A stretch of DNA of 64,000 bases from Brasenia schreberi. Taxonomy: Eukaryota; Streptophyta; Magnoliopsida; Nymphaeales; Cabombaceae. Positions within the stretch are counted from its first letter, which is position 1. Each line of letters opens with the position of its first letter. The stretch is from NCBI GenBank assembly GCA_036023115.1, contig JAYKKT010000064.1:6004001-6068000 (forward strand), given 5' to 3'. A model generated the notes under the pieces. The model was not told where the DNA came from and searched no databases. It worked only from the letters and a program-made list of their open reading frames with translations. The position numbers and the translations under genes are program-made. Below are positions 44,501 through 55,614 of the stretch, in pieces.

Positions 44501-46707
44501 AATATACTTAGATATGATCGGTTCAAACCCGATCTGGCGGTTCGACCCAAAACCGAACCGGCCTACAAACCGTATGGAAGCGGAACCATTGGATTTGGTT
44601 CCGAAACCATAACCAGGTATGACCCGGTTCAGTTACAGTTTGTATATATCCAAAATTGGCCTGGAAGCATAACCGGAACAGTTGTGAAAACAGGTGGTTT
44701 GGGTTCAGCTCAAACTGTTGGTTCCAGATCTAAACCTTCATATATGAACCATCAGTTCCAGATCTAAATCGTTGGCTTCATATCCGAACTGTTGGATCTT
44801 AAGATTCTTAACTATAAGTTCCAAATCCAAACCCATTATATGAACTGAAGTTCGCCAGATTCAGGTTAAGTTTCGACCCGGATCCGACGATTAAAATATG
44901 TTGCATGGTGCCCGTTGTCCTAGGCAGTATCCGGGTGCAATGTGGCATCCAAGTATTGGTCAATATTTTTAAATTAAAATGTTTTAAAAATATTTTTGGT
45001 ATTGTAAAGCTCATATTGTGACAAGTCATATAATTTTAAGCCATGAGATGATTATGGCACCATAAGAAATCATATTATGCAAAGCATTTAACAATAATGG
45101 GCTTAGATGTTCATCAAACTCAATTTTCTATGTAAGGAAGTTTATTTGCTAGTTGATATGCTTCTATGGGGATTTTTCATGACAACTTCACTCGAGATAG
45201 GGAGGAGTTTGTACATTTTGTTTTAATAGAACATCTTCTTTTTAATTTTGGTTAAAAACTTAGATTTGTTGATTACTTAAAAAATGCTCATAATTCTTTA
45301 ATTGTACATATTTTTAAGCAGTCAGTTAGTAGATATATTCCTAAATTATATAAAGAGAAAAAGAAAAAGTTTGGCCTATTTTTATGTTCATTTTAGTGTA
45401 GCTTGTCACTATGTGTTGATAATTAGTGGTTGCATGCATATATGGGTGTCATTGCTCACTCGATAGATAAGAGTTGGTCAATCCAAAAGCGTTTTCTTGC
45501 ACTTCATTGTTTTGGTAAATCATACACTGCGCAAAATTTTTGAAATGTATCAATTATCATGTACATTTTTCAATTTCACTTGATAATGTTGTTGCAAACA
45601 CCTATGCTATTTATGAATTACAAAAAATATGTCAGTCTATTTTAGGCGATAATTTTTTTCATATTCGATATGCTTATCACATACTTAATCTATGTGTATA
45701 AGATGATTTAAAGATTATATGACTTGAAATACAACTTATTAGAAATGCACTTAATTTTCATTGGAGTCGTCCTAATATTAGAAATAAATGGGTAAATTTT
45801 TGTAAATAAAAAGGTAAAAGACCATGAAAAATACCAAATGATGTTGAACATCATGAAACTCGACTTATCAAATGTTTTGTGTGATTGTCTTATAGAGACT
45901 TATTAACTGAGTTTATGCACCTTCATTTTCAACAATCGAATTTGTTTGAATCTAATTGAGATATTTGTACATGTCTTTTAGATCTCCTTCCTATTTTTTT
46001 CAAGCTTTAGAAGTAGTTCATGTATTATCTTAATTTCGTACTCATTCTTACTTATCTCATTCCATACAAGAGACGACATAAAAATAGCTTAATTATTATA
46101 TAGATCTTTTAGCAATTAATTTAGTTGTTCTGTATTAGATCCTAGATTAAAATTAGAAGGCTTACAATTATTTTTGAATGCTTATTATAAGGATCTTTTA
46201 TTAAACGAGATTAATGATATCAATAATACAATAAATAATATAGTACATTACTACCTACATAGTTATATAACTTATATTATTACATTACGTACATATATTA
46301 ATATATACTTATATAGTTACATTACTCACAGTGTACATACAATTTGTAATGTAATATATTATGTATACATTAATTATATAATATAACTATACCCTTTTTA
46401 ATGTAATATACTATGCATAATATAATACATTCTGCATTAATACTTATCGTTATAAACTTATATTATCTTATATACAAAATTGAATCTAAAACCTCTTCGA
46501 AACCGAATTCAAAACCATACAAAATCGGATCTAGATCTACTATGAACAGGATCTAGAATCGAATCTAAAACCGTCCTAAAACCGGATTCGAAACTGTCAT
46601 AAAAACAGATCAAGAACTATCAAACCTAGAACTGGAACCAAAATCGTTCGCTGAATGGTTCAGTTTCGGTTCCTTATAAGCCAGAACCGGGCATGTCTAA
46701 ATATACT
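44501..46707 (+). mobile_element. hAT element relic with perfect 8-bp target-site duplication
   Basis: The element (44509-46699, 2191 bp) starts TAGATATGATCGGTTC and ends GAACCGGGCATGTCTA, so 13 of 16 terminal bases are inverted repeats. AATATACT flanks it at 44501-44508 and 46700-46707. Subterminal zones (44520-44900 and 46480-46690) are full of AACCGG/GGTTCC words. The interior (about 45180-46170) is a decayed Ac-type transposase in plus orientation: VSRYIPKLYKEKKKK, MGVIAHSIDKSWSIQKRFLAL, LDNVVANTYAIYELQ, FFHIRYAYHILNLCVQDDL and LIRNALNFHWSRPN. Many stops are present. A linked pair of ends, a transposase relic and a duplication make the superfamily call secure. Confidence 0.9.
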
Positions 46708-47249
46708 ACATTTAAGTAAATATATAAATATTATTCATGATATCAAGTTAATTTTATATAAAAAAATACTTTTTAAAACTTAGTCGGGAAGAGTCGGGAT
46801 TGAACGGGTTCTACTAGGTTTGGTACCGGGTGTGCTCGGGTTGGAAATCTGAATACCCATGGGGTGAGTCTAAAAGGGTGGTTCAAAATGCAGGCCCGGG
46901 TCGGGTAAAGTGAAAACCCTTCGCACACTACCCCGTTGCAACAAGCCATGAGCACACTCTGTTGCGTTGGTTTGGCTACTTCACCAAAGCTTTGCTGTCC
47001 CAGCTGTTCCTAACGTTCCAAGACATTTAAAACTCAAAACCCAAAGGTTTTAAAATTGGGAAACGAGACAAATGATTGGGAACGTTGGCGACACAACAAT
47101 CTCTGCAAACCCTAAATTAATGAGTCTTACTGACCAAAAAAATAATTCGTGAAGGTGGGGCGGCAAATGTCTCCAGCTTAGTATTATACTTTTCAAACCA
47201 AACCAATATATAAATAAGTATATATAAAGAGAAGGAAAGGAAATAAAAA

Positions 47250-47640
47250 AAAGATTGGATTGTTCCATCACTATCGGTGGTCACTCTTGTTCGATGTTTT
47301 TTCTCGATGAGATAAGTATAATAATGTTATTTTATGTATTTTTTTAGAAACCTTAAAAACTTTTTAAACTAGGGTTAATATAAATAAGTATGTGTTACCG
47401 AAAAACAATGAGTTAATATAAATAAGTATGTTAATATATGTCAAGATTCAATTTTCTTATACATAGTGATTGGATCATGTTTATTCCTGCTCACTCATAT
47501 TTGATATGGTTTTTCAGTAACATGAGTATAATAAAAATTTCTTATTATTATTTTTTAATTTTTTATAATTTTTAAAATTACATTCATATCACAAAAAAGT
47601 AAACAATGTTAGTAGATGGAATCTGGTTTTCCAATCTTTC
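47250..47640. repeat. Two adjacent copies of an AT-rich MITE-like family
   Basis: Each ~180-200-bp copy starts with a variant of GTGATTGGATC.TG and a CACTCAT-like word. It then has TGAGTATAATAA, a TTAAAA-rich core, a second TGAGT/AAAAAATGAGT word, and ends near GGA.TCTGGTTTTCC. Further copies lie near 41945, 42185, 43985 and 56655. Confidence 0.4.
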
Positions 47641-48805
47641 TTTATAATATATCCCAGGAGAGAGGCGTGCATAATAAGATTTTCGCCAGTGCGGGTATCA
47701 ACTAATGACCTTCAATTGAAATATTATTTTCAATCGACCTTGTCGATTCCTTAACCAGGAAGGCTTTAGATCTTTTCCGACTCTTTTAACTCTTTGTTTT
47801 TGATTGAGGAGATGATGGGTATCGAACTGTTGACCTTCAATTGAAAGGCTTTAGATCTTTTGTGACTCTTTTAACTCTTTGTCATTGTGCACTCTACCTG
47901 ACTTCCTATATACACATTAACGAGATAATATATATAAACGGTAATCTATTTAATTCATTAATGAGATAACAGTTCATTCTTCCTTTGCCTTTGTTTTGAA
48001 CCTTTTCAAGTATTTTTTTGCTGTTTTATGTTTCAACAAACGCTATAAATCATTAATAAACTTCCTTCTTTTACCCGATCAACGGTTAGGCCACCCGAAT
48101 GTGTTTTTTAGGGTAGAAGAGGATGCTGAAGCCAGATGAACACAGCATGTATCGAACTTATGACCTTCAACTTGTGAGTCAGTAGACTAAACAGAGCCCG
48201 CCCCCTCCCGGTGTATTGTTCTAATTGCTTCCCTCTTTTGAGGGTTAATTTGTTCCCTGGCTTGGGCTGGTAAATGAACCGAGTTGCTTTTTGTTCGGCT
48301 TCGTTCAGTCGATTCCTTGCAAGAAACTAATCAAACCAGAGTGGGCTTGTTAAGCTATATGAATTGAACATGAATGAGGATTTCATCAGTTTGGCTCGTG
48401 TTAGCTCATTTGGTTTATTATATAGAACTAAATAAATATGAAATGAAATTATATTAGCACAACTAACTGCATGGCAAAATATAATTAAATGATCGAAACA
48501 TTCAAATTTACTATGGGAAATGATAGGCTGACATTTTAAAAGAGACATTTAAGGGTGATATATTTATATAGAGAGAGACAAACTGATATATGCTAGTACA
48601 TTTAGATGTAACAAATCTCAACTATATTTTGTTTACGTACTAACAAATCCAAGCAAATCTACACTATTATTTTGAGGATAAATGATTAGAATTTAAATTT
48701 AAAAAGTAAAAAGTACAAAAAATATACATATACTTTCTAAAGGAACAAATAAACCATTATGATGTTTCTTTAAGTATTTAAGTATTTTTTTTTTTTTGCA
48801 TGCAG

Positions 48806-48882
48806 AGCGTTTGCTCTCTGGTGGGACCATGTGACTCTCATATTGCTGGTGGTGAGTTCAATTCTCAAAGTTTGTATGCATG
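48806..48882 (+). repeat. tRNA-derived SINE fragment
   Basis: Contains ATTGCTGGTGGTGAGTTCAA and TTCTCAAAG.TTGTATGCATG, the B-box region and downstream part of the SINE family at 52-54 kb. Confidence 0.4.
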
Positions 48883-49672
48883 TCTGTGGCTTCGACTAAG
48901 AAAAGAAAGTACCTAAGCATTTTTTAAATGGGTTTCGCATACATATAATTATTTACGTCATAAATTATTCATTTTAAGGATAAACCTACACCACAGGTTT
49001 GAACTCCTTTTCTTTAAGCTCGTGGAACATCTTATAAGCTTGTAGAATTCTGCAATTAAAAAAAAGAAATTCTTGAATTCAAGCTCAATTAAATCATGTC
49101 ACTTCTTCTTTCTTCGCTTCAAATTCTCCATTATACCTCAAAAAAATTGAATCTTTGAACCCAAAATTTAACTTCATATAAACAACTTGTGTTTAACTCG
49201 TCTAATGCAATTTGTGTTCGGTTTATTTTCATAAGCTCGAACAAGTCAAGTATCCGGGTTTATATAAGGTTGGACTTTGATTAAGTTGTTTATATGAATA
49301 TAAAGGACACCAGAGAGCTATTGGTAAGCCAATACTCTGGCTCAAATAAGTTAACTAATTCATGGATTCCATTCTGAGTTATATATACTTTTTATTTTCA
49401 AAATTCTGAATAATATAAGCGGTTCACCTTTAACTTTATTTTTCTAAAGAAATAATGGAAAGAAAGGATGATCTTACTCTTATGTTTGAAGAGGTATCAA
49501 GCACTGTGTATTTTTCCTTTTTTTAAGCGAAAGGTGTTTTGGAAATTTAAAAAATTGTCGAAAAGGCCTCAAAAGAATTTAATTGAAAAATAGGCAGAAA
49601 AAGAAATGAGCGCCTGGTGGGGGCCACAAGGTAGGGCATCCAGCCGTTGCTTAGTTGTCCTATTATTATTGA

Positions 49673-49807
49673 TTGGCTGGGAAAAACGGGGCCCACCCTA
49701 AAGCTTATATCTTTCCTTGCGCCCTTCTCCCTCCTTACACCACCCTTTTTTTTCTCTGTCTGTCTCTCTCTCTCTGCGTGAGTGAAGAAGAGAAGAGAGG
49801 AACAAAA
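49673..49807 (+). promoter_or_regulatory. Probable promoter and leader of the arabinogalactan protein gene
   Basis: A TATA-like word (CTTATATCT, near 49704) lies about 100 bp before the start codon. A pyrimidine-rich leader (TCTGTCTCTCTCTC) and a purine-rich AAGAAGAGAAGAGAGG run up to the ATG follow it. Confidence 0.4.
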
Positions 49808-50254
49808 ATGGCTTCCTCAATGGTCTCTGTTCTTCTGATACTGTCAATCATCGGTTGTGCATTCGCTCAGAGCCCGTCGGCGGCACCGAAGAGTGCTCCG
49901 TCTGCATCCCCATCTTCCTCCCCTCCGCCCTCCGTCTCCCCACCTTCCTCTACGCCGCCTACTGTTTCACCACCCTCGTCCACACCTCCTTCCGCCGCCC
50001 CGACTTCTTCGTCTACTCCCTCTGTCCCCGCTTCTTCACCGAAAACCCCGGCACCGGCATCGGCCTCTTCTCCGTCTGCCAACCCACTGTCTCCTCCTTC
50101 CCCGCCTTCCGCCACCAGCCCGGCCTCCTCCAGCCCACCCTCCGTTTCCTCCCCACCCTCCATCTCGCCCACTTCCCCTCCATCGTCCGCCGCTCCTCTC
50201 GCTGCTGCCGGATCCGCATTGTTGGTCGCCGTTGCCGCCGCTTTCTTCTTCTGA
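49808..50254 (+). CDS. Classical arabinogalactan protein (GPI-anchored)
   Basis: A 148-codon gene for a cell-surface proteoglycan backbone. Residues 1-21 (MASSMVSVLLILSIIGCAFA + Q) form a signal peptide. Residues ~22-126 are made almost only of Ala, Pro, Ser and Thr in AP, SP and TP pairs with short SPP/TPP repeats, the sites for proline hydroxylation and arabinogalactan addition. The last ~20 residues are hydrophobic (GSALLVAVAAAFFF), a signal for replacement by a GPI anchor. The start is the ATG after the CT/GA-rich leader; an upstream in-frame ATG at 49673 lies in the promoter. The GC-rich repeats make other frames open too; these are shadows. Role is probably in the cell wall or plasma membrane surface; the exact member cannot be named. 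Confidence 0.92.
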   Translation: MASSMVSVLLILSIIGCAFAQSPSAAPKSAPSASPSSSPPPSVSPPSSTPPTVSPPSSTPPSAAPTSSSTPSVPASSPKTPAPASASSPSANPLSPPSPPSATSPASSSPPSVSSPPSISPTSPPSSAAPLAAAGSALLVAVAAAFFF

Positions 50255-50508
50255 ACTTGATCTCTGCCGTTGATGGATGGTGCTATTCTCTCTCATCTCT
50301 TGCTGTAGATGGATGGCGGCAATGATCTTTTGAAGTTCTTTCTTTGATTGTATTCTTCCCTCTTCTTGTTCATGGTATTTCGGGCTGTACTTGGACTTTG
50401 ATACCTATTATTTGCTTCGGATTCTTTCTATCTTTACCGTACTGTACGAGGGAGTGCGCTCACTATGTAACGTATCAAAATGTCATGACCATGATTCTTG
50501 TGTAGATG

Positions 50509-50514
50509 AATAAA
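50509..50514 (+). terminator. Polyadenylation signal of the arabinogalactan protein gene
   Basis: AATAAA about 255 bp after the stop codon, followed by T-rich sequence. Confidence 0.55.
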
Positions 50515-52105
50515 TTTCTTCTTTGTTTAGTAGATGGTTAGGTGCATAGATCTCTTGTTTGTATTACAAGCACTGAAACAGAGAGAACCACGGGAGTCTT
50601 GTTTACTTTCAGGGGAGTAGGGAATGTCTTATTTCATCGAAAGATTGGTGCTTTAGATTGTTTCTGAGAGGTAAAGGGATGGTTTCTTGTGAAGTAGAAG
50701 GGGAAGATAAGTCTGAAAATATGTGAATTTGTGAATTTTTGGATCCTTTTGTGGAGACTGATTTAATGGAAAGGGAGCTGTGTTATATGATTGGTGTTGG
50801 TGTCGAACAGCTTGTAGCCTTGTGATCTGAGCCATTATTTTGCAGCATATGGCCACCTCCTATCTTCTCTCTTCACATTTTTCATGCTTTTTCCTTTTCC
50901 TTTCTAGATGGTACTTTTCTTTTCCTCTGTGAGCTCATGTTTTTTCTTTGAGCTGCTTAAAAAGGAATTAGAATATTTTAGCGATATGTGATGGACACAT
51001 GCATTGTGGCAGTTGATGAGGGGCCTTGCCCATGTGAGACTCGCCCCTCCAAACAATGGGATGTTAGTTTATAGAGTTCTCAGAGAGAGAGAGAGAGAGT
51101 TGATGTCTGTTTTTGCATTTGGGTTCAAAACGATCTCTTCCTTTTCATGTTCCATCTGAGAGTTACTTCCACACACACAGAGTTGATATTTGTTTTTGCA
51201 TTTGGGTTCAAAAGGATCTCTTTCTTTTCATGTGCAAGCAGGGAGTTACTTCCATCACACACACATACAGTGAGAGAGAGAGAGAGAGAGGCAGGCGATT
51301 GCATTGAACTTGGAATGGAGCGAGTCTCTTTATTGGGGAACTCTGAGCGTTGGCTTCACCTAGCAGAACTCTCAACTCACAAGGTTCCTACCTATCGGAC
51401 CTGTCTCCTATGGTTGCTGCCTGGTTAAACTCTGGCGAGAATAGGATCTTGGAGTTGCTTAAAAGGCAGTTTCTCTTAAGAAAGATAAAGTATAATATAT
51501 ATTTTATACTTTTTTGAAAGAACTATTTTTACATATTTTTTTAATATCAACAGAGTCTACCAACTCCACTCTCTCTATATCTATCTATCTATATATATTA
51601 TGGCCATGCTTCTCAACTTTCACATTTAATGAGACTACCTTTATTTTTTATCTTCTCAATATCTTCTCATTGCTGTTCTCCAGTAAGAGACTCCCGATCC
51701 TTTTGCTTCCTCCAGTGATCTTTTGAGGTGGTAACTGAGGCATGTTATGTTTTATGTCTAGTAGGGCATTTAAGTAGATGGTCACCAAGGCAACACAATT
51801 CAAGGACAATCACTATAACAAAATTTATTTATAGTCACAATTTTTTTAGTGGCATTAGACTATTCTAAGAATGAGTCATGCATTGACACGGGCGTTGCGA
51901 TACCATTTTGTCACACGGACACGGTCAACCTTGAACTAACCAATCCTTGGCCTCATACTGCGTTTACTTTTTCAAATGAACCAAGTGCAAGCAATTCAAT
52001 TCTACCACTCAAAAATCTCAATCTTCAATGTCTATGACACAAATTCTATGTTTGAATTCAACGAATTATATTTCTATTAAAGATAGATTGGAATTCTACA
52101 ACAGC
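50515..52105. other. Intergenic, no gene
   Basis: Holds an 83-bp tandem duplication (51099-51262), GA tracts (51083-51098, 51272-51290) and a CACTA-like word pair (CACTATAACAAAA at 51810 and TTTAGTGGC at 51846) too weak to name an element. Confidence 0.4.
51099..51262. repeat. Tandem duplication, period 83 bp
   Basis: Two copies of a unit starting GTTGAT.T.TGTTTTTGCA and reaching GAGAGTTACTTCCA (second copy GGGAGTTACTTCCA). Confidence 0.75.
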
Positions 52106-52260
52106 CAGAGTGTTGGCTCAACTGATAGGGCATATCGATGCCGTGTTGTTGGTGGGGAGTTCGACTCCCAGAGGAGTGCATGGACTGTGTGTTTCTCCTG
52201 GTGCAACCCCGACGAAACCTGACTGTAATGGAGTGAGGAATACCCAATCCCATCAGGTTT
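52106..52260 (+). repeat. tRNA-derived SINE copy
   Basis: AGTGTTGGCTCAACTGATAG fits a tRNA A box, and GGGGAGTTCGACTCCC, about 40 bp on, fits a B box. GAGTGCATGG and a non-tRNA tail ending near 52260 follow. A hAT-like terminus (CCATTGTCATTCCTA at ~52410) lies beyond. Confidence 0.6.
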
Positions 52261-52339
52261 GAGTTTGGGTATCCCACCTTTTATATATAAACATACACAT
52301 CACATTTCTATCACTCATTAGGAAAAAGAGAACCCGTAT

Positions 52340-52836
52340 CCGTCCTATTAAGGTTTGGGTTGGGTCTGGATATAGGTATACCTGTTCCCAACCCGCTCCA
52401 TTGTCATTCCTATAAGGATCAAAGACGAGCCAAAATGGCAATTTTGGAGCAAACCCGTTTGGTACAGACTTCAAGCCAAATCATTCCAGGAACCTTTTGG
52501 AACAGGAACTGGAAGTGAACTGTGAACACTATTGTTCATTTCCACCCTTTGAAACCCAAGCTGGAACCGGAATCAAAATAGGTGCATAGAACCATGGTTA
52601 CATCGGGAGGCCAAACCTCATGTGTACATGCTCACTTTAGGGCAAGGTGAGACATGCACGTAACTCGAAATTTAGAAAATTCTTAAGTTTGTGAAAATTT
52701 TTGAGTATGTAGAAAAATATAAATATTTATAGATGTAAGTTACAAGTGTCAAAATTTTTGAGTCTATAACAGAGAAATGCAAAACCTAAGATACAAGTGC
52801 GCATCACCCTAAAAAACCTCCTCAATCCACCACTGC
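52340..52836. repeat. Decayed hAT-like repeats
   Basis: Contains GGGTTGGGTCTGG and CCCAACCCGCTCCATTGTC words ending in ATTCCTA, then GGAACC/GGAACCGG words. A segment ending CAATCCACCACTG at 52826-52838 resembles the MITE terminus at 37.6 kb and a copy at 12437. Confidence 0.35.
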
Positions 52837-52863
52837 CAGCCATGCACACCTCATGAATCAAAA

Positions 52864-53055
52864 GGATCCCGAGGTGGTACGATAGTTATTTTTTTATTTA
52901 ATAAAGAAGCACATTTGAAAATGAAAAGGGCAAAAAGAATTATATATATAATCAAAACAAGGATCCCGAGGTGGTACTATAGTTATTTTTTTATTTAATA
53001 AAGCACATTTGAAAATGAAAAGGGCGAAAAGAGTTATATATATATAATCAAAACA
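52864..53055. repeat. Tandem duplication, period 97 bp
   Basis: Two nearly identical copies beginning GGATCCCGAGGTGGTAC (52864 and 52961) and ending ATAATCAAAACAA. Confidence 0.9.
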
Positions 53056-53117
53056 AAATTGCGAGGATAATATCACAAAACACAGTCGATATACACCCAT
53101 AAATGAGTGAAAAAGAC

Positions 53118-53565
53118 ATAGGGTGGTAGGGCATGTTACTTCTAGTCTGGTCAAAATCAGGTTAATCCAGAACCAACCCGTTTTTTTTCACATGACCCGA
53201 AGATGACCACGTTCAGGTCCAAGTCAACCTGACTACAACACCATAGTGTGTATACGTACACACATATAAACATGAAAATACATCTTAAAGTATATTGCAG
53301 ATTATACATAAACATTTTCGGGTCAGATCTGGGTCCATCCAAACCCAACCCAATCTTTTGGGATAATTGGATATTTTAGAATGACCCGATCCGATTAGAG
53401 AGGTGCCTAACTGCCACACCTATCCGGTGGGCTTCGCAGTAATCCATGTATCTATATATGATTTCTTTTGTGTTTGAGTCGCAAGTGGCACTAAAGTTAA
53501 TCCAAACCCGAACCAGATCGGGTCTGGTTGGGTTGCACGGATCGAGTGAATATTGCCATCCCTAT
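53118..53565. repeat. Decayed hAT-like repeats (GGGTC/GACCC type)
   Basis: Words of GACCCG, AACCCG and GGGTCTGGTTGGG fill this stretch. Element-like ends are TAGGGTGGTAGGGCATG (53119), GCCTAACTGCCACACCTA (to ~53421) and AATATTGCCATCCCTA (to ~53564). No target duplications were found. Confidence 0.35.
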
Positions 53566-53744
53566 TGACCATATCATCATCCCTTTGATGCTGTTTCCAC
53601 ACCCCTCTTACTTTAATGATCCAATGGATGAGGACAAAGGTCAATAACGATGAGTATTGAATGATATATTAAATTAAATATCGTTCATATGGTTACTTAA
53701 ACGTCATAATCTTATCTATGAAAACACTAAGAAGCTTTGTCTAC

Positions 53745-53935
53745 ACCACTAAATGATCTCCATTGAAATAGAGCAAGAAGAAAGGAAAATGAGCATAAGG
53801 AGGCCGGTGCCTATCACACGCACCCACACATGCACCCTTTGAGAGTCGAACTCCCCACCAGCAGCAATGGCGCTAGAGCGCCTTGCCGTTGAGCTAACAC
53901 TCTCAATGCTGATTCTAATTAGTTTAAACATATGG
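53745..53935 (-). repeat. tRNA-derived SINE copy (best preserved)
   Basis: On the minus strand AGAGTGTTAGCTCAACGGCA is a near-ideal A box. GGCGCTCTAGCGCC follows and could form an arm. Then TGGTGGGGAGTTCGACTC is a B box. After GGGTGCATG the sequence is unrelated to tRNA. Confidence 0.65.
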
Positions 53936-54280
53936 GTGATCAGTTCATATCGATGGTAGTTTAAAATTATGAGTGGGAATGAACATTGACTTTTTGGTTC
54001 ATCACCTTGTTGGGTTCATATCCAGTATTATGTGTTCGTGTCATTTCGTGTTCAAATAAAAAACCATCCTTTTGTGTTACTTGTAAGGCACAAATATGTG
54101 CTTTTTTTTATCAAGGTTCTCTGCTGCAGGCAAGCTCGACTTACTAAACTGATAACAAAATGTTGAAGCTTATTCTGTGTTGAGCTTACCATCAGAGTCA
54201 AGGCACACCCAGTGGGCCTGCTGTGGGTGAGCCAAGTGGTGGCGCATATGGTGAGGCGATCGTATCCCGGAAACCTCCAG

Positions 54281-54400
54281 GTAGACGTGGCTGGAACTAC
54301 GGTTCCAAACTGTCGGTTCCGGTTACCTTAGAACATAGAATGGGAACCACTGGCTCCTGTTTGAGGCTTAAAATCATGTGTGACACCTTTCACTCAAATC
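54281..54400. repeat. hAT-like terminus
   Basis: TAGACGTGGCTGGAACTACG begins a short block of GGTTCC/GGAACC words. It resembles the left end of the hAT element at 44.5 kb. The right end was not located. Confidence 0.3.
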
Positions 54401-54704
54401 TAGGCTTGGTTACCAAAACCAAGCCTTATCACACACTAAGTAGAGTTGATTACATATATTTTCAGTCAAGATCGAGCTTCATCTTGTATCGTAAAATCAC
54501 ATTCGACTTTTCTCGGGCATTATTCGCATTCTCTTCGTCGTATATTTAGGTTGATCTGAATTCCATCTATTTTTGGACTTTAGATAAATAGTTAGCATAT
54601 TCAGCATAGTTAGGTCATCATCAATATCAACATCAGCAACACTAGTATAACCTTTATTGACATTCAGGAACTTGTTCCAAAATTTAGAGGAGCTCGTCAC
54701 TATC

Positions 54705-54927
54705 TAGGTTGACAATTTCGGATCCACTGTGACAACCCGACCTGAAAAATCAGGGAACTGGGTCAGGGTTTGGGCTCCCGGGTCAGGTCTAGGTTGGGCT
54801 TGACTTCTGCCAAGTTGCTTTGGGTCAACCCAAACTCGACCCTCTGGGATCACACCCGACCCAAAACCCGTATTTTCTTGGTCAGATTTTGTTGGGTTGG
54901 AGGGTTGGGTCCTGAATTGCCACCCCA
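54705..54927. repeat. hAT-like MITE of the GGGTCAGG/CCCGACC type
   Basis: The left end (TAGGTTGACAATTTCGGATC) and the reverse complement of the right end (TGGGGTGGCAATTCAGGACC) match at about 15 of 21 bases. Interior words are GGGTCAGG, CCCGACCC and GGGTTGG. Flanks do not match. Confidence 0.4.
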
Positions 54928-54989
54928 AAAAATCTTCAGTCTACCCCATTCATGTCATGCTTATGGGAAAGTGCTACTCAAATAAACGT

Positions 54990-55060
54990 TATGAGCTATG
55001 ACAACACGCTGTGACGCCCTTGCTGTTGGTGGGGAGTTCGACTTCTAGGGGTGCATGCAT
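54990..55060 (+). repeat. tRNA-derived SINE copy (decayed A box)
   Basis: TTGCTGTTGGTGGGGAGTTC, then GACTTCTAGGGGTGCATGC is the B-box region of the family; the A box is eroded (ATGAGCTATGACAACACG). Confidence 0.5.
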
Positions 55061-55291
55061 CCACGTGTTTGGTTTAGACCCCGCTTTTTTAGAAAAAAAA
55101 GAAAAAAAAAGAAAAGGCAAATGAAACAATAAGTGCTGAGTGGGGGTGCAAGTAAACCGAGCTATTTGAGAGCTAGACCGACTCAACAGCAACTCCAGTT
55201 CAGCTCAGTTTCGTTGAGCTCGACTCGAGGCTGTCCAGGTCCCTACAAGCAAAACACCAATACCATCAACCAGGAAAGTGTGCTGGGTTCA

Positions 55292-55433
55292 TCCTATGAA
55301 TGGGAATCTCAACAGAGTGGAATCCAGATTATTGTCAAACACAATGGTGCCGTGAGAATAATTCCTATGAATGGGAATCTCAACAGAGTGGAATCCAGAT
55401 TATTGTCAAACACAAGGGTGCGGTGAGAAAATA
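55292..55433. repeat. Tandem duplication, period 71 bp
   Basis: Two copies (55292-55362 and 55363-55433) of a unit starting TCCTATGAATGGGAATCTC; only a few bases differ near the end. Confidence 0.92.
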
Positions 55434-55614
55434 ATTGCCAGGATCCAAATCGCTTGTAAAGGGCGAGTGATTTCGATTTGTCTAAGTCCGGACAAAGGAG
55501 GAGGATCACGGAAGCATAAAGCTCAGTTGGATCTTCTTATCATCCTAATTTCGAAAATGAAGATCCATATCCAACTTGGAGAGAAGAATTGAAAGGCAAC
55601 CAGATTCCCCGCAG

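Larger units (their letters stand above)
46708..49672. other. Intergenic, repeats only
   Basis: No gene was recognised. It contains GGTCGGG/GGGTT-rich decayed repeat (46785-46940), two copies of the AT-rich MITE-like family (about 47250-47455 and 47465-47640), tRNA-like SINE debris near 47690-47760, 48150-48195 and 48806-48882, and CTCGAAC/GTTCGAG-rich repeat (48240-48440, 49000-49270). Confidence 0.45.

Noticed and set aside
49855..50325. Four other open frames over the arabinogalactan gene
   Set aside because: The codon repeats of Pro/Ser/Ala keep all frames open. Only the 49808 frame has a signal peptide and GPI tail.
53831..53905. Functional tRNA gene
   Set aside because: A and B boxes are present but the arms do not pair as a cloverleaf throughout, and the unit recurs with a non-tRNA tail, so it is a SINE.
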